From Gemmatimonadota bacterium (lineage in GTDB: Bacteria; Gemmatimonadota; Gemmatimonadetes; Gemmatimonadales; Gemmatimonadaceae), in NCBI GenBank assembly GCA_016704465.1, contig JADJAD010000004.1:434001-498000 (forward strand): a stretch of 64,000 nt of DNA. The letters run 5' to 3'. Positions 19,856 through 28,826 of the stretch are shown here, one piece after another. Below the pieces are notes generated by a model that worked only from the letters and a program-made list of their open reading frames with translations, was not told the DNA's origin and ran no database searches. Position numbers and translations under genes: made by a program. Numbering within the stretch: the first letter of the stretch is position 1; each line of letters starts with the position of its first letter.

Positions 19856-19874
19856 CACCTAAGAACCTTAGGTG
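19856..19874 (+). promoter_or_regulatory. Palindromic operator for the PadR regulator
   Basis: Perfect inverted repeat CACCTAAG (19856-19863) - AAC - CTTAGGTG (19867-19874), 11 bases before the padR ATG and overlapping its ribosome site (GGTGGAG, 19871-19877). Position and symmetry fit autorepression by a dimeric winged-helix protein. Inferred, not tested. Confidence 0.6.
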
Positions 19875-19885
19875 GAGATCGACAC

Positions 19886-20224
19886 ATGGCGAACGACCTG
19901 GATCTCATGCGCGGCACGCTCGACCTGTTCGTGCTCAAGACCCTTGCCTGGGGGCCGCGGCACGGACTCGCGATCCTGCGCTGGATCGAAACGGTCACGC
20001 AGGCGCAACTCCAGGTGGAAGAGGGGGCGCTCTATCCCGCCCTGCACCGCATGGAGCAGAAGGGATGGCTCGCCGCCGAGTGGGGGCTCTCCGAGAACAA
20101 CCGTCGGGCGAAGTACTATCGCCTCACGCCAAAGGGGCGTCGCCAGTACACCGCGACGCTCTCGCATTGGCAGCGCTACGTCAGCGCGGCGTCCCTCCTG
20201 CTCGCCTCGGAGGGTGACGCATGA
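19886..20224 (+). CDS. PadR-family transcriptional regulator
   Basis: A 112-residue PadR-s1 type winged-helix repressor: 'LDLMRGTLDLFVLKTLAWGPRHGLAIL', recognition region 'EEGALYPALHRMEQKGWLAAEWG', then 'RRAKYYRLTPKGRRQ' and a short dimerisation helix. The ATG at 19886 was chosen over longer in-frame starts because it follows GGTGGAG and gives the normal family length. The stop overlaps the ATG of the ADOP permease (ATGA at 20221-20224), the standard pairing in Acidobacteriota and Gemmatimonadota, so it probably represses itself and the permease. The inducer is unknown. Confidence 0.92.
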   Translation: MANDLDLMRGTLDLFVLKTLAWGPRHGLAILRWIETVTQAQLQVEEGALYPALHRMEQKGWLAAEWGLSENNRRAKYYRLTPKGRRQYTATLSHWQRYVSAASLLLASEGDA

Positions 20225-22872
20225 AGCGACTCGTCAGGCTCCCCGGTTCCCCGGCGCGCTCCAGCGCCGACGTCGACGCCGAGCTGGCCTTCCACCTCGA
20301 TGGGCGCATCGAGGAACTGATGGCGCGCGGGATGACTCGCGACGACGCCGAACGCGAGGCGATGCGCCGCTTCGGTGATCCGGCCACGGTTCGCGCCGAG
20401 ATGGAACGCATCGACACCGACACCCGCCGCCGCACCGCGTTCCGCGAGCGCGTGATGGAGCTTGCGCGTGACGCCCGGTTCGCACTGCGCACCCTCGGGC
20501 GTCGCCCGCTCTACACCGGCGCCATCCTGGTCACGATCGCCCTCGGGGTCGGCGCGAACGCGGCGGTCTTCTCGGCGGTCCACGCCGTGCTCCGCAAGCC
20601 GTTCGAGATTCCCGGCATCGGCCGGTTAGCCGTCGTCCGCGACGACTTCCCGCGGATGGGGCTTCGCGACGCTGCCCTCTCGCCGCTCGAGGCGTTGGAT
20701 CTCTTCGACCGGAAGGAGCTCTTCACCACCGCCACCGCTGTGGGAGGCGAAGGCGCGACGATCGAGATCGACGGCGTGCCGACCCGCGCCAGCGGCGCCC
20801 CGACCATCGGCGACTTCTTCGGGACCTTCGCCGTACGTCCCGCCCTGGGCCGGACATACCGTCCCGAGGATTCGGAGATGGGTCGTCCCAGGGTGGTCGT
20901 GCTCAGCCACCGGTTGTGGACCCAGCTCTCCGCCGACTCGGCGATTCTCGGCACGACGCTGCGCATCGGCGAGACGCCGTACGAAGTCATCGGTGTCCTT
21001 CCGGCGTCGTTCGGCTACCCGCGCAGCGCGCTGTACTGGCGACCGATGACGCTCGACTCGACGCTCCTCAACCAGGACAAGAGCCGCGGCACGCTCATCA
21101 CCGGTTTTGTCGGCCGCATGCGCGATGGCCTCACGGTCGAGCGGCTGGGCGGGGAGCTGCGGGCAATCGCCGAGCAGTGGCACCGGCAGTATGCGGCGGG
21201 CTACGCCAACGTGAGCGACCACACGATGATGGCCCGATCGTTCGTCATCGCTCAAGCAGGAGAGCTGCGCCCCATCGTCACCGCACTGCTTGTCGCGGTG
21301 ACGCTCGTGCTCCTGCTCGCCTGCGCCAACGTTGCCAGCCTCCAACTCGTGCGTGCGGCCGGCCGGGCGCGCGAGCTCGCGGTGCGCGCCGCGCTCGGCG
21401 CAGGGCGCGGGGCAATCGCCCGCACGCTGCTCGTGGAAAGCACCCTGCTCACCGTGGGAGGCGCGCTGCTCGGCCTGGTCGCCGCGCAAGGGGCCGTGCG
21501 CTGGGTGCGCGCCCTCGAGCTCTCGCGATACCCTGTGCTCAACTCGCTCGACCTGAGCGCACCGGTCCTCGCCTACACCGGCGGCATCGCCGTGCTCACG
21601 GGGATCCTGGTCGGCGTTGCACCAGGACTGCGGGCGATGCGGACCGACGTGAGCGCGGCGCTGCGTGACTCCGGGCGCGGCGCGAGCGGTGGTGCCTCGC
21701 GGCATCGCCTCCTGCGATTGAGCGTGGTCAGTCAGCACGCCCTCACGCTGCTCCTGCTCGTTGGCGCGGGCCTCACGATGCGCAGCCTCGACCGCCTGCT
21801 ACGGGTCGACCCGGGATTCGCCGCCGACGACGTGGTGGCCTTCTCCGTCTCCCTGCCGCAGCAGTCGTACACCGAGGGGGGGCAACGCCTCGCGTTCTGG
21901 CGGTCGTTCGAGGAGCGACTGCGCGCGATACCGGGCGTGCAGTCGGTCGGCTTCGCCCTCGGCGCCCCCTTCACGGGGTCGGCGGGGAGCACGATGTACG
22001 ACCTGCCGGGAGTGCCGCCGATGGCCGGCGAGCCGAGGCGGCACGCCAACCAGGCGTTCGTCTTCGGCGACTACTTCCGGACGATGGGGATCGAGATCGT
22101 GCGCGGGCGCGCGATCACCATGGCCGACGGCGCAGCGGGGGCGACGGTCGTCGTTGTCGACGAGACGCTGGTACGGCAGTCGTTCGGTCGCGCCGACCCG
22201 ATCGGCGCCAGCATCGTGCATGGCGCGGAAGGGACGATCGTCGGGGTCGCGCGCTCGGTGAAGCTCGCCGACCTCACCGAGGGCTCGCACCCGCTCGTCT
22301 ACCACAACTATGGCGGAGTTGCCGGGTGGGTCGGGAGCCTGACCGCCGTGGTGCGCACCAGCCTTCCGCCCGCATTCCTGCTCAAGGCCGCGCAACGCTC
22401 GCTCGCCGAGCTGGACCCGTCGATCCCGATCGCCGACGGCGCCTCGCTGCGCGAGCGACTCGACGCGTCCCTCGGTCCGCGCCGCCTCTCGACCCGGATC
22501 CTCGGCGCATTCGCCGGCATGTCGCTGGTCCTCGCGCTGCTCGGCGTCTACGCGGTGATGAGCCACGTGGTGAGCGAGCGGAGTCGGGAGATCGGGATTC
22601 GCACGGCGCTGGGGGCACAGCGCTCACAGATCATGGCGATGGTCATGCGCGAGGGGATGACCATGGCGGTCGTGGGGCTCGCGATCGGTGCGGGACTCTT
22701 TGCCGCGCTGGGGCGGCTGATGCGCGCGCTCGTCTACGGCGTCCCGGTGTTCGACGCCGCGACACTGGTCGGGGCATCGCTGCTCCTCGTTGGCGCTGCA
22801 CTCGGCGCCTGCTGGCTCCCGTCGCGCCGCGCCGTACGCGTCGACCCGGCCGTGACGCTCAAGGCGGACTAG
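20221..22872 (+). CDS. ADOP-type ABC transporter permease (MacB/FtsX duplicated)
   Basis: An 883-residue permease of the acidobacterial duplicated orphan permease type. It has an N-terminal cytoplasmic prefix ('ELAFHLDGRIEELMARGMTRDDAEREAMRRFGD', split here by nothing else), a first membrane helix at 'GAILVTIALGVGANAAVF', a MacB periplasmic core domain, and two FtsX units of three or four helices each (about residues 355-440 and 750-880; the second holds 'REIGIRTALGAQRSQI'). No ATPase is encoded beside it, as usual for ADOP members. Substrate is unknown; relatives are linked to export of peptides, antibiotics or lipids. It ends 5 bp from the convergent third lipoprotein gene. Confidence 0.9.
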   Translation: MKRLVRLPGSPARSSADVDAELAFHLDGRIEELMARGMTRDDAEREAMRRFGDPATVRAEMERIDTDTRRRTAFRERVMELARDARFALRTLGRRPLYTGAILVTIALGVGANAAVFSAVHAVLRKPFEIPGIGRLAVVRDDFPRMGLRDAALSPLEALDLFDRKELFTTATAVGGEGATIEIDGVPTRASGAPTIGDFFGTFAVRPALGRTYRPEDSEMGRPRVVVLSHRLWTQLSADSAILGTTLRIGETPYEVIGVLPASFGYPRSALYWRPMTLDSTLLNQDKSRGTLITGFVGRMRDGLTVERLGGELRAIAEQWHRQYAAGYANVSDHTMMARSFVIAQAGELRPIVTALLVAVTLVLLLACANVASLQLVRAAGRARELAVRAALGAGRGAIARTLLVESTLLTVGGALLGLVAAQGAVRWVRALELSRYPVLNSLDLSAPVLAYTGGIAVLTGILVGVAPGLRAMRTDVSAALRDSGRGASGGASRHRLLRLSVVSQHALTLLLLVGAGLTMRSLDRLLRVDPGFAADDVVAFSVSLPQQSYTEGGQRLAFWRSFEERLRAIPGVQSVGFALGAPFTGSAGSTMYDLPGVPPMAGEPRRHANQAFVFGDYFRTMGIEIVRGRAITMADGAAGATVVVVDETLVRQSFGRADPIGASIVHGAEGTIVGVARSVKLADLTEGSHPLVYHNYGGVAGWVGSLTAVVRTSLPPAFLLKAAQRSLAELDPSIPIADGASLRERLDASLGPRRLSTRILGAFAGMSLVLALLGVYAVMSHVVSERSREIGIRTALGAQRSQIMAMVMREGMTMAVVGLAIGAGLFAALGRLMRALVYGVPVFDAATLVGASLLLVGAALGACWLPSRRAVRVDPAVTLKAD

Positions 22873-22877
22873 TACGC

Positions 22878-25268
22878 CTAGGGAATGGCGACTCGACTCG
22901 TCCAGCCCTGTACCCGCGCCATGTCTGCACCGGCGCCTCGCTGCTGCGCAGCGGCGAGGGAGGGAACGAACACGGCGCGGGAATACCCCTTCTTGGGCTG
23001 CCCGATCAGGACCACGTTCTGGAACCCCACGGTGCCGCGAAATGCCTGCAGGCTGCTCTCTCCCACGCCGAACTTCGACGAGAACATCCCGTAGGTGCCG
23101 TGGGTCACAATGTTGCGCTCAAACACGAAGTTTGTGCCCGCAGGCACATCAGCCAGGTTAAGGAAGTGCGTGACCTTCCCATCGGAAGTCAGCGTATTGT
23201 TGCGGATCGTGGCGTTCTGCACGTCCTGCATCATGCTTATCAAGCGCCCCGATCCGATGTACGGCGGCTCGTTGATGTTCTCGGCGACATTCTGCTCGAT
23301 CAGGAGCCGGTTGAGCTTCTCACCCACCGGACGCGGGCTGCCGCCCTGCTGTCCCATGATCGCGAACGCCGCCCCCGCATTGCGCACGATGTTGTACCTG
23401 ATCGTGACGTCACGTGTTGCGCACCACGTGCACCGTCCGTTCTGGTTGGACACCTTGAGCACGAAGGCCTCGCCTGTCTGGCCGTCGGTCCACGATCCAT
23501 CAAGCACGTTCCCCTCGATGAGCAGACGCTGGGCGTTCTTCAGCTCGAAGAGGTTCTTCTTGGTCCAGCGCCCCTTCCACTCCGACGGCGTCACGATGTA
23601 GTTCTGTCGCACCACGATGTCGCTTGGCAAAAGGTCGCGAATCGCCGGGTCAGCACCCCCGAACAGGATGTTTTCACCAGCGCCTGCGAGCGTATTATTA
23701 GCGATCTTGAATGGTCCAGGACCGTTCCAACCGATTATTGCCTGCGTGTCAAAGCCCTTGAGGTGGCACTCGTGCACGTACGAGTCCTGCACCGCGGTGC
23801 TCGCGGAGTTGAGCGTGACGCAGCGCTGCACGGGCGAGGTTGGCGTCCCATGCACGTACGCACGCTCCAGCACGAGGTCGCGCGGCACCACGTCGAGTGA
23901 CGTCTGCCCGTTCCCCTCGCCGAACGTCACCAGCCCGTAGTTGGTGGCCGACTGCTGCGCGAGCGTGACCTCCAATCCGGAGAGCCACCAGCCGCTCGCC
24001 GACGGTGCGGTGCTGATGGCCGGCTGCGCGTTCGGCGTCTCGATCACCGGCATGAGCGGTGCATGAGCCGGCGTCACGCGCGTTCCCTGTGCCGGCAGTT
24101 GCGCGGCCTTGTCCGAACGCACCAGGATCCAGCCGGCGGCCGATGTGCCCCCCTTGGCGGGCAGCTTGAAGTTGCCGCTGAAGCGCGCCCCTGCCTCGAT
24201 CACGATCTCATCGCCACGTTGTGCGGAGTTGAGTGCGGCCTGGAGGTTCCCCCCGGCGCGCACGACCCACTGACGCCCGGTCACGCGGGGATACGCGAAG
24301 CTCAGCGTCTCGGGGAGCGCAGGGAGCGCAATGGCCGCGCCGGCGGGCGTCGAGTCGCTCACGGGCACCGAATCGCGCACGGGCACCGAGTCGCTCACGG
24401 TCACCGAGCGCGAACCGGTCACCCCATCGATGGTGGCCGCAACCTGTGCGCGACCGGCCGCGATGGCGGAGACCAGGCCGTCCTGCGACACCGTAATGAC
24501 GCCGGGACCGCCGACCACGCTCCAGTCGGTCGCGCGCGCGGCCAGCGCTCGTCCTCCGGAGTCGAGCGGTGTGGCGGACGCTCGCGTGGTATCGCCGACA
24601 ACAAGCGAGAGCGACCGGAGAAAGACCGACACCTCGACGACGCTCGCGTCGGGCGTCGTGACCTCCGCGACAGAGAAGTCGAGCTCGCCCCGCACGTCGC
24701 CACTGGTGCCGATCAGTGTCGCCTCGCCCGGTGCGACGGCCGTCACGAGACCGGCAGCCGACACGGTGGCCGCCGTCGGATCGCCGACGATGGACCACTC
24801 GACGGCGCGATCGAGGAGGGCGTTCCCGACCGAATCGAAGACGATGGATTCGGCCGACACTGTGTCGCCAATCGTGAGGACGCGCGAGCGAAGTGCCACG
24901 TCGATGAGCGCAATGGACGGCAGTGCGCGAATGACGACATCACGCTCGCCGCGTACGCCGTCGACGGTCGCCACGATCTTGGCCAGTCCCGCCGAGATCG
25001 CGGCCACCTTGCCCTGCCCCGACACGCTGATCACGGTCGGCGGTTCGCTGCTCCAGGTCGCCGCTCCCCCCTGCACGGGGATCCCCTTGGCGTCGAGGGT
25101 CGCCACACTTGCCGTCGCGATGCTCCCGACCGTCATCACCGTAGAATCGACGTCAACGATGACCTGCGCGACGACACGCGGCGCCGCCACGACCGCGGCG
25201 GTCGGCGCGGGCGCCGCCTCAGAGCAACCGAGGGCAAAGAAACCAAGCAGGACGGACGGGCAGAGCAT
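22878..25268 (-). CDS. Ig-like beta-helix lipoprotein, paralog 3 (intact)
   Basis: Intact 796-residue member of the family: signal peptide with lipobox 'FALGC', three Big2-like repeats (about residues 30-290), a short linker with repeated 'VPVxDSVPVxDS', and the full beta-helix domain including the tail 'GTNFVFERNIVTHGTYGMFSS' that is frameshifted in the other two copies. Start ATG at 25268 follows AAAGG and gives a good signal peptide; a longer in-frame start adds an Arg-rich stretch and was rejected. No c-di-GMP-I aptamer is visible upstream; instead the 5' region contains a C-rich run (G-rich on the other strand, 25307-25324). It serves as the reference for the family. Confidence 0.85.
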   Translation of the reverse strand: MLCPSVLLGFFALGCSEAAPAPTAAVVAAPRVVAQVIVDVDSTVMTVGSIATASVATLDAKGIPVQGGAATWSSEPPTVISVSGQGKVAAISAGLAKIVATVDGVRGERDVVIRALPSIALIDVALRSRVLTIGDTVSAESIVFDSVGNALLDRAVEWSIVGDPTAATVSAAGLVTAVAPGEATLIGTSGDVRGELDFSVAEVTTPDASVVEVSVFLRSLSLVVGDTTRASATPLDSGGRALAARATDWSVVGGPGVITVSQDGLVSAIAAGRAQVAATIDGVTGSRSVTVSDSVPVRDSVPVSDSTPAGAAIALPALPETLSFAYPRVTGRQWVVRAGGNLQAALNSAQRGDEIVIEAGARFSGNFKLPAKGGTSAAGWILVRSDKAAQLPAQGTRVTPAHAPLMPVIETPNAQPAISTAPSASGWWLSGLEVTLAQQSATNYGLVTFGEGNGQTSLDVVPRDLVLERAYVHGTPTSPVQRCVTLNSASTAVQDSYVHECHLKGFDTQAIIGWNGPGPFKIANNTLAGAGENILFGGADPAIRDLLPSDIVVRQNYIVTPSEWKGRWTKKNLFELKNAQRLLIEGNVLDGSWTDGQTGEAFVLKVSNQNGRCTWCATRDVTIRYNIVRNAGAAFAIMGQQGGSPRPVGEKLNRLLIEQNVAENINEPPYIGSGRLISMMQDVQNATIRNNTLTSDGKVTHFLNLADVPAGTNFVFERNIVTHGTYGMFSSKFGVGESSLQAFRGTVGFQNVVLIGQPKKGYSRAVFVPSLAAAQQRGAGADMARVQGWTSRVAIP

Positions 25269-25467
25269 GGCAAGACCTTTACGCGGGCGCGACCTGGGGC
25301 TTCTGCGGGGGGGGTGGGGAGGGGAACGGTGATACTGGCGCCCCTTTGGCGATGGGACACAAGACACACTCTGTCACTCCAACCCTGCACAGCACCGTTC
25401 ACAGGACCGTCAACCAACGGCCTGAAGCTCACGCGCGGCGGCCCCGCTTGGCGTGGCCCGACCAGAC

Positions 25468-26658
25468 TCACCTGTGGCGAGTCAGCTCGGGCCCGCGCGC
25501 GCGCCTGTAGAGCTCGTCTACCTGATTCATGACACGATCGACGAAGAAGAGTTCCCTCGCCCGCTCCTGCCCGGCGCGCGCGAATCGTTCGCGCAGGTCA
25601 CGATCCTCGAGCAGCGATTGAATCGATGCGGCGAGCTGCGCGGGGTCGGCTGGGGAGACCAGCAGGCCGGTGGTGCCGTCGAGCACCACGTCGGGCACCC
25701 CACCGACGCGCGTGGCCACGATGGGACGCCCGGCCGCCATCGCCTCCACCAGTGAGTTCGGGAAGCCCTCCCCACGAGAGCACAGTACGGAGATGTCGAA
25801 GAGCCAGTGCGGCGAGGGCTGGTGCGCCAAGCGTCCAGCGAAGCGAACGTGGTCGCGGAGCGACAGCGTATCGGTGAGCGACTCCAGCGCCCCCCGCTCC
25901 ACTCCGTCGCCCACGAGGACGAGCTTGAGGGTCGGGAACCGCGGGACCAGCAGCGCGACGGCCCGCAGCAGCGACGCGTGATCCTTGATGGTGTGCAGGT
26001 TGGCCACGATCCCCAGCACCGGCTCTCCCGCGACCAACCCGAGCGTCGAGCGCATCTGCTCGACCCACTGCGCGTGCGGCTCGGCGAACGCTTCGTCATC
26101 CACGAAGTTCGGGACCACGTCGATGCGCGTGTCGGCCACGCCTTCCTCGGCCACGAGCCGACCGACGGAGGCACTGTTGGCGAGCACGCGATGCGCGCAC
26201 CGGTACGACCAGCGATTGAGCCACACGTGCGACGACCGGTTGGTCTCGGTCCACCAGCGGCGGCTGGCAATCACCAGGGGAACACCGGCCAGTCGCGCCC
26301 ACGGGACGGCGAAAATGTTGGTGTAGACGTCGTGCGCATGCACGACGTCGATCTGTTCTGCGCGCAGCCAGCGCGCGAGCGCGAATCCCTGCTGCACCAT
26401 CCGGGCGCTCGCGAGGCTGCCGATGCGGAACTCGCGCACGGGAACGCCGGCCGCGAGCACCCGATCCACCAGCGGTCCCTTGCGGGTGAGGCAGAGGGCC
26501 CGCACGTCGTATCGGGATTGATCGAGACGCTCGATGGTCCGCACGGCGTTCATCTCCGTCCCGCCCACCTCGAACGTGTCGAAGCAGTGCAGCACCCGCA
26601 GGCGGCGCGCGCGCTCCGCTGGACGTGGCGGTGCGACCGCCGACGCGCTCATTCCCAT
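25468..26658 (-). CDS. Glycosyltransferase family 4 (GT-B)
   Basis: A 396-residue cytoplasmic retaining glycosyltransferase. The N-terminal acceptor domain begins 'LRVLHCFDTFEVGGTEMNAVRTI'; the donor domain holds 'VLGIVANLHTIKDHASLL', 'LVLVGDGVERGALE' and the diagnostic E-x7-E block 'SRGEGFPNSLVEAMAAGRPIVAT'. ATG at 26658 or 26652 are possible; both lie immediately after the stop of the AlgD-like gene, so this is the last gene of the nine-gene minus-strand operon. Sugar specificity is not predictable. Confidence 0.9.
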   Translation of the reverse strand: MGMSASAVAPPRPAERARRLRVLHCFDTFEVGGTEMNAVRTIERLDQSRYDVRALCLTRKGPLVDRVLAAGVPVREFRIGSLASARMVQQGFALARWLRAEQIDVVHAHDVYTNIFAVPWARLAGVPLVIASRRWWTETNRSSHVWLNRWSYRCAHRVLANSASVGRLVAEEGVADTRIDVVPNFVDDEAFAEPHAQWVEQMRSTLGLVAGEPVLGIVANLHTIKDHASLLRAVALLVPRFPTLKLVLVGDGVERGALESLTDTLSLRDHVRFAGRLAHQPSPHWLFDISVLCSRGEGFPNSLVEAMAAGRPIVATRVGGVPDVVLDGTTGLLVSPADPAQLAASIQSLLEDRDLRERFARAGQERARELFFVDRVMNQVDELYRRARGPELTRHR

Positions 26659-26659
26659 G

Positions 26660-27984
26660 TTACCAGCAAATGCCTTCGTAGCCGGCGCCATCCGAACGCC
26701 GGTTGCCGAAGATGCGGACGAGGTCCACGATGCGCTGCCCGTCGCCGACGCGGTCGGCGACCGACGAGAACTCCGGCGAGCCATTCCCGATGACCAGGAC
26801 GTCGGCCCGCGCGACGACCTCACCCACGGACTCGCGCATCAGCTCCCAGATGTGCGGAATCTCGCGCTCGATGTACTCGCGATTGGCCCCGATCAACTGG
26901 GCGCGCCGCACTTCGCGGTCGTAGATCGAGACGTCGAATCCCTTGCCGAGCAGTCGCTCGATCAGCGTGACCATGGGCGACTCGCGCAGGTCGTCGGTTC
27001 CCGCCTTGAACGCCAGCCCAAGCACGCCCACTCGTGCCCGCCCCGACGCGGCCACGAGGTCGAACGCGCGCTCGATCTGCTTCGCATTGCTCTCGAGTGT
27101 GGCCGACAGCACCGGCGTGTCGATGTCGAGCGTCTTGGCCCGATGGGCGAGCCCACGCAGGTCCTTCGGCAGGCACGACCCACCGAAGGCGAAGCCAAGG
27201 CTTCCAGGTATGCTGCCGAGATGTTGAGCTTCGTGTCGAGCGAGAAGAGACGCATGACCTCATGGCTGTCGACGCCGAGGGCCTTGGCGACGTTTCCGAT
27301 CTCGTTGGCGAAGGCGACCTTGAGGCCGTGGAAGCAGTTGCACGAGTACTTGAGCATCTCGGCGACGCCGGTCTCGACCGCGTGGAACGGTGCGTCGATC
27401 GTGGCGTACAGCGCCCGCACGACGTCGGCGGTGGCCGCGTCCTCGGTTCCGACGACGGTGAACGGCGGCGCATAAAAGTCGTGGATCGAGGTCCCCTCGC
27501 GCAGGAACTCCGGGTTCATTCCGATGCCGAAGTCGCGTCCCGCGACGCGCCCCGACGCGCGCTCGAGCGCGGGAATCACGACGTCGCGCGTGGTCCCCGG
27601 GAGCACCGTACTCCGGATGATCACGGTGTGCCGCGTGGCCTTGTCGCGAATCGCCTCGCCGATCTGCTCGCACACGCGCTCGATGTAGCCGAGTTCGAGG
27701 GCCCCGTTCGCCTTGCTCGGCGTCCCGACACAGACGAGCGAGACATCGGTGTCCCGCACCGCCGCGCCGACATCGACCGTGGCCCGCAGGCGGCCTTGCT
27801 GCCGCATGTCGGCCACCAGCTCGCCGATCCCGTGTTCGACGATCGTGGCCACGCCGTCGTTGACCATGTCCACCTTCGACACGTTCACGTCGACGCCGAC
27901 GACCTCGTGTCCCTCCTTGGCGAAGCAGGCGGCAGAGACGCAACCGACATAACCCAATCCGAAGATGCTGACGCGCACGCTCAT
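26660..27984 (-). pseudogene. algD: GDP-mannose 6-dehydrogenase-like (AlgD/Ugd) with double frameshift
   Basis: Oxidises a nucleotide sugar to the uronic acid in two NAD-dependent steps. N-terminal 'VSIFGLGYVGCVSAACFAKEGHEV', 'SLVCVGTPSKANG' and 'IIRSTVLPGTTRDVVIPALE' closely resemble AlgD, and the C-terminus ends 'YEGICW', very like AlgD ('AEGICW'). Corrected length of about 440 residues also fits AlgD (436) better than a generic UDP-glucose dehydrogenase. Around 27196-27207 two single-base insertions within ten bases shift the frame by two; the catalytic block 'GFAFGGSCLPKDLRGLAHRA' is then split across frames. The active-site Cys is encoded but out of frame with the N-terminus. Start ATG at 27984. 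GDP-mannose versus UDP-glucose remains open. Confidence 0.78.
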
Positions 27985-28004
27985 GACAATCTCGTGTTCA
28001 CGGT

Positions 28005-28826
28005 TCAACCGCGGGGGCGACGATCGCCCGCCGGGTACGAAGTCTCTCGAAAGATCGCCGCCCTGAGACGCAGGTAGGCGTCTCCCCCAACTCGCTTGGC
28101 CACCTTCTTCGCATTCCACATGGTCCACTGCAGGGCACGGGCGAGCGACGGTGACGCGGTGAGCGATCGCACGTGCGCCGCCCGATCCGCGCGCCGAATG
28201 GTGTAGCGCCCGAGCACGTACGCGTCGGCCACCCGGTGTACCCGGCGCACGGGCTCACTGGACAGGAGCCAGCGGACCCCGCATGCCGACGCCGCCTCGG
28301 CCAGGAAGGGGCGATAGTAGCCGCCGGGGACCGACGCCACGTCGGCGGGCGCCCCGAGCACATCCTCGAGGATCGCGACCGATCGCGCCCACTCGTCGTG
28401 GACGATTGCGGGGGGCATGCGTCCCATCTGGAGCGGATGCGAATGCGAGTGGCTCCCGACGACGTGGCCGCGGCCATGCAGCGCACGCAGCTCGGCCGCC
28501 GTCAGGAACCCCGGCGTGCCGATGCAGGACGTGGCGATGAAGTAGTGCCCGCGCCATCCGCGCGCCTCGAGCAGCTCGGCCGACCGCAGGGAGCTGCTGC
28601 CGCCATCATCGAAGCTGAAGAGCACGGGAACGGCGCGCGGCGCCTCGTTCGGGAGCCCGCGTACGTCGTTGAGCACCGGGCAGCCGGCTGCGGCGACGGA
28701 GGCCAGGTGTGCCCGGAAGGCGTCGATGGTGACCTTGTAGGAGTTGGCCGACGCGCCGCTGAAGCCGCTGGCCTCGAAGGCGTGCGGCTCGACCACGTCG
28801 TGATACTCAAGCACCACGACGCGCAC
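28005..28826 (-). CDS. Polysaccharide deacetylase (NodB fold)
   Basis: Intact 273-residue carbohydrate esterase 4-like protein, the operon's second deacetylase. It has 'VVVLEYHDVVEP', motif 1 'LFSFDDGGSSS', motif 2 'GSHSHSHPLQM' (metal-binding His pair) and motif 3 'VPGGYYRPF'. No signal peptide is visible, so it may act in the cytoplasm or be exported otherwise. Its start lies 20 bases inside the end of the formyltransferase-like gene. It probably de-N-acetylates a HexNAc in the repeat unit or a precursor, a step that would create a free amine for the neighbouring formyltransferase-like proteins. Confidence 0.88.
   Translation of the reverse strand: MRVVVLEYHDVVEPHAFEASGFSGASANSYKVTIDAFRAHLASVAAAGCPVLNDVRGLPNEAPRAVPVLFSFDDGGSSSLRSAELLEARGWRGHYFIATSCIGTPGFLTAAELRALHGRGHVVGSHSHSHPLQMGRMPPAIVHDEWARSVAILEDVLGAPADVASVPGGYYRPFLAEAASACGVRWLLSSEPVRRVHRVADAYVLGRYTIRRADRAAHVRSLTASPSLARALQWTMWNAKKVAKRVGGDAYLRLRAAIFRETSYPAGDRRPRG

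Noticed and set aside
25269..25467. Third c-di-GMP-I aptamer upstream of paralog 3
   Set aside because: I looked for the GCAAAGC core and a GAAA-capped stem on the minus strand and found neither.
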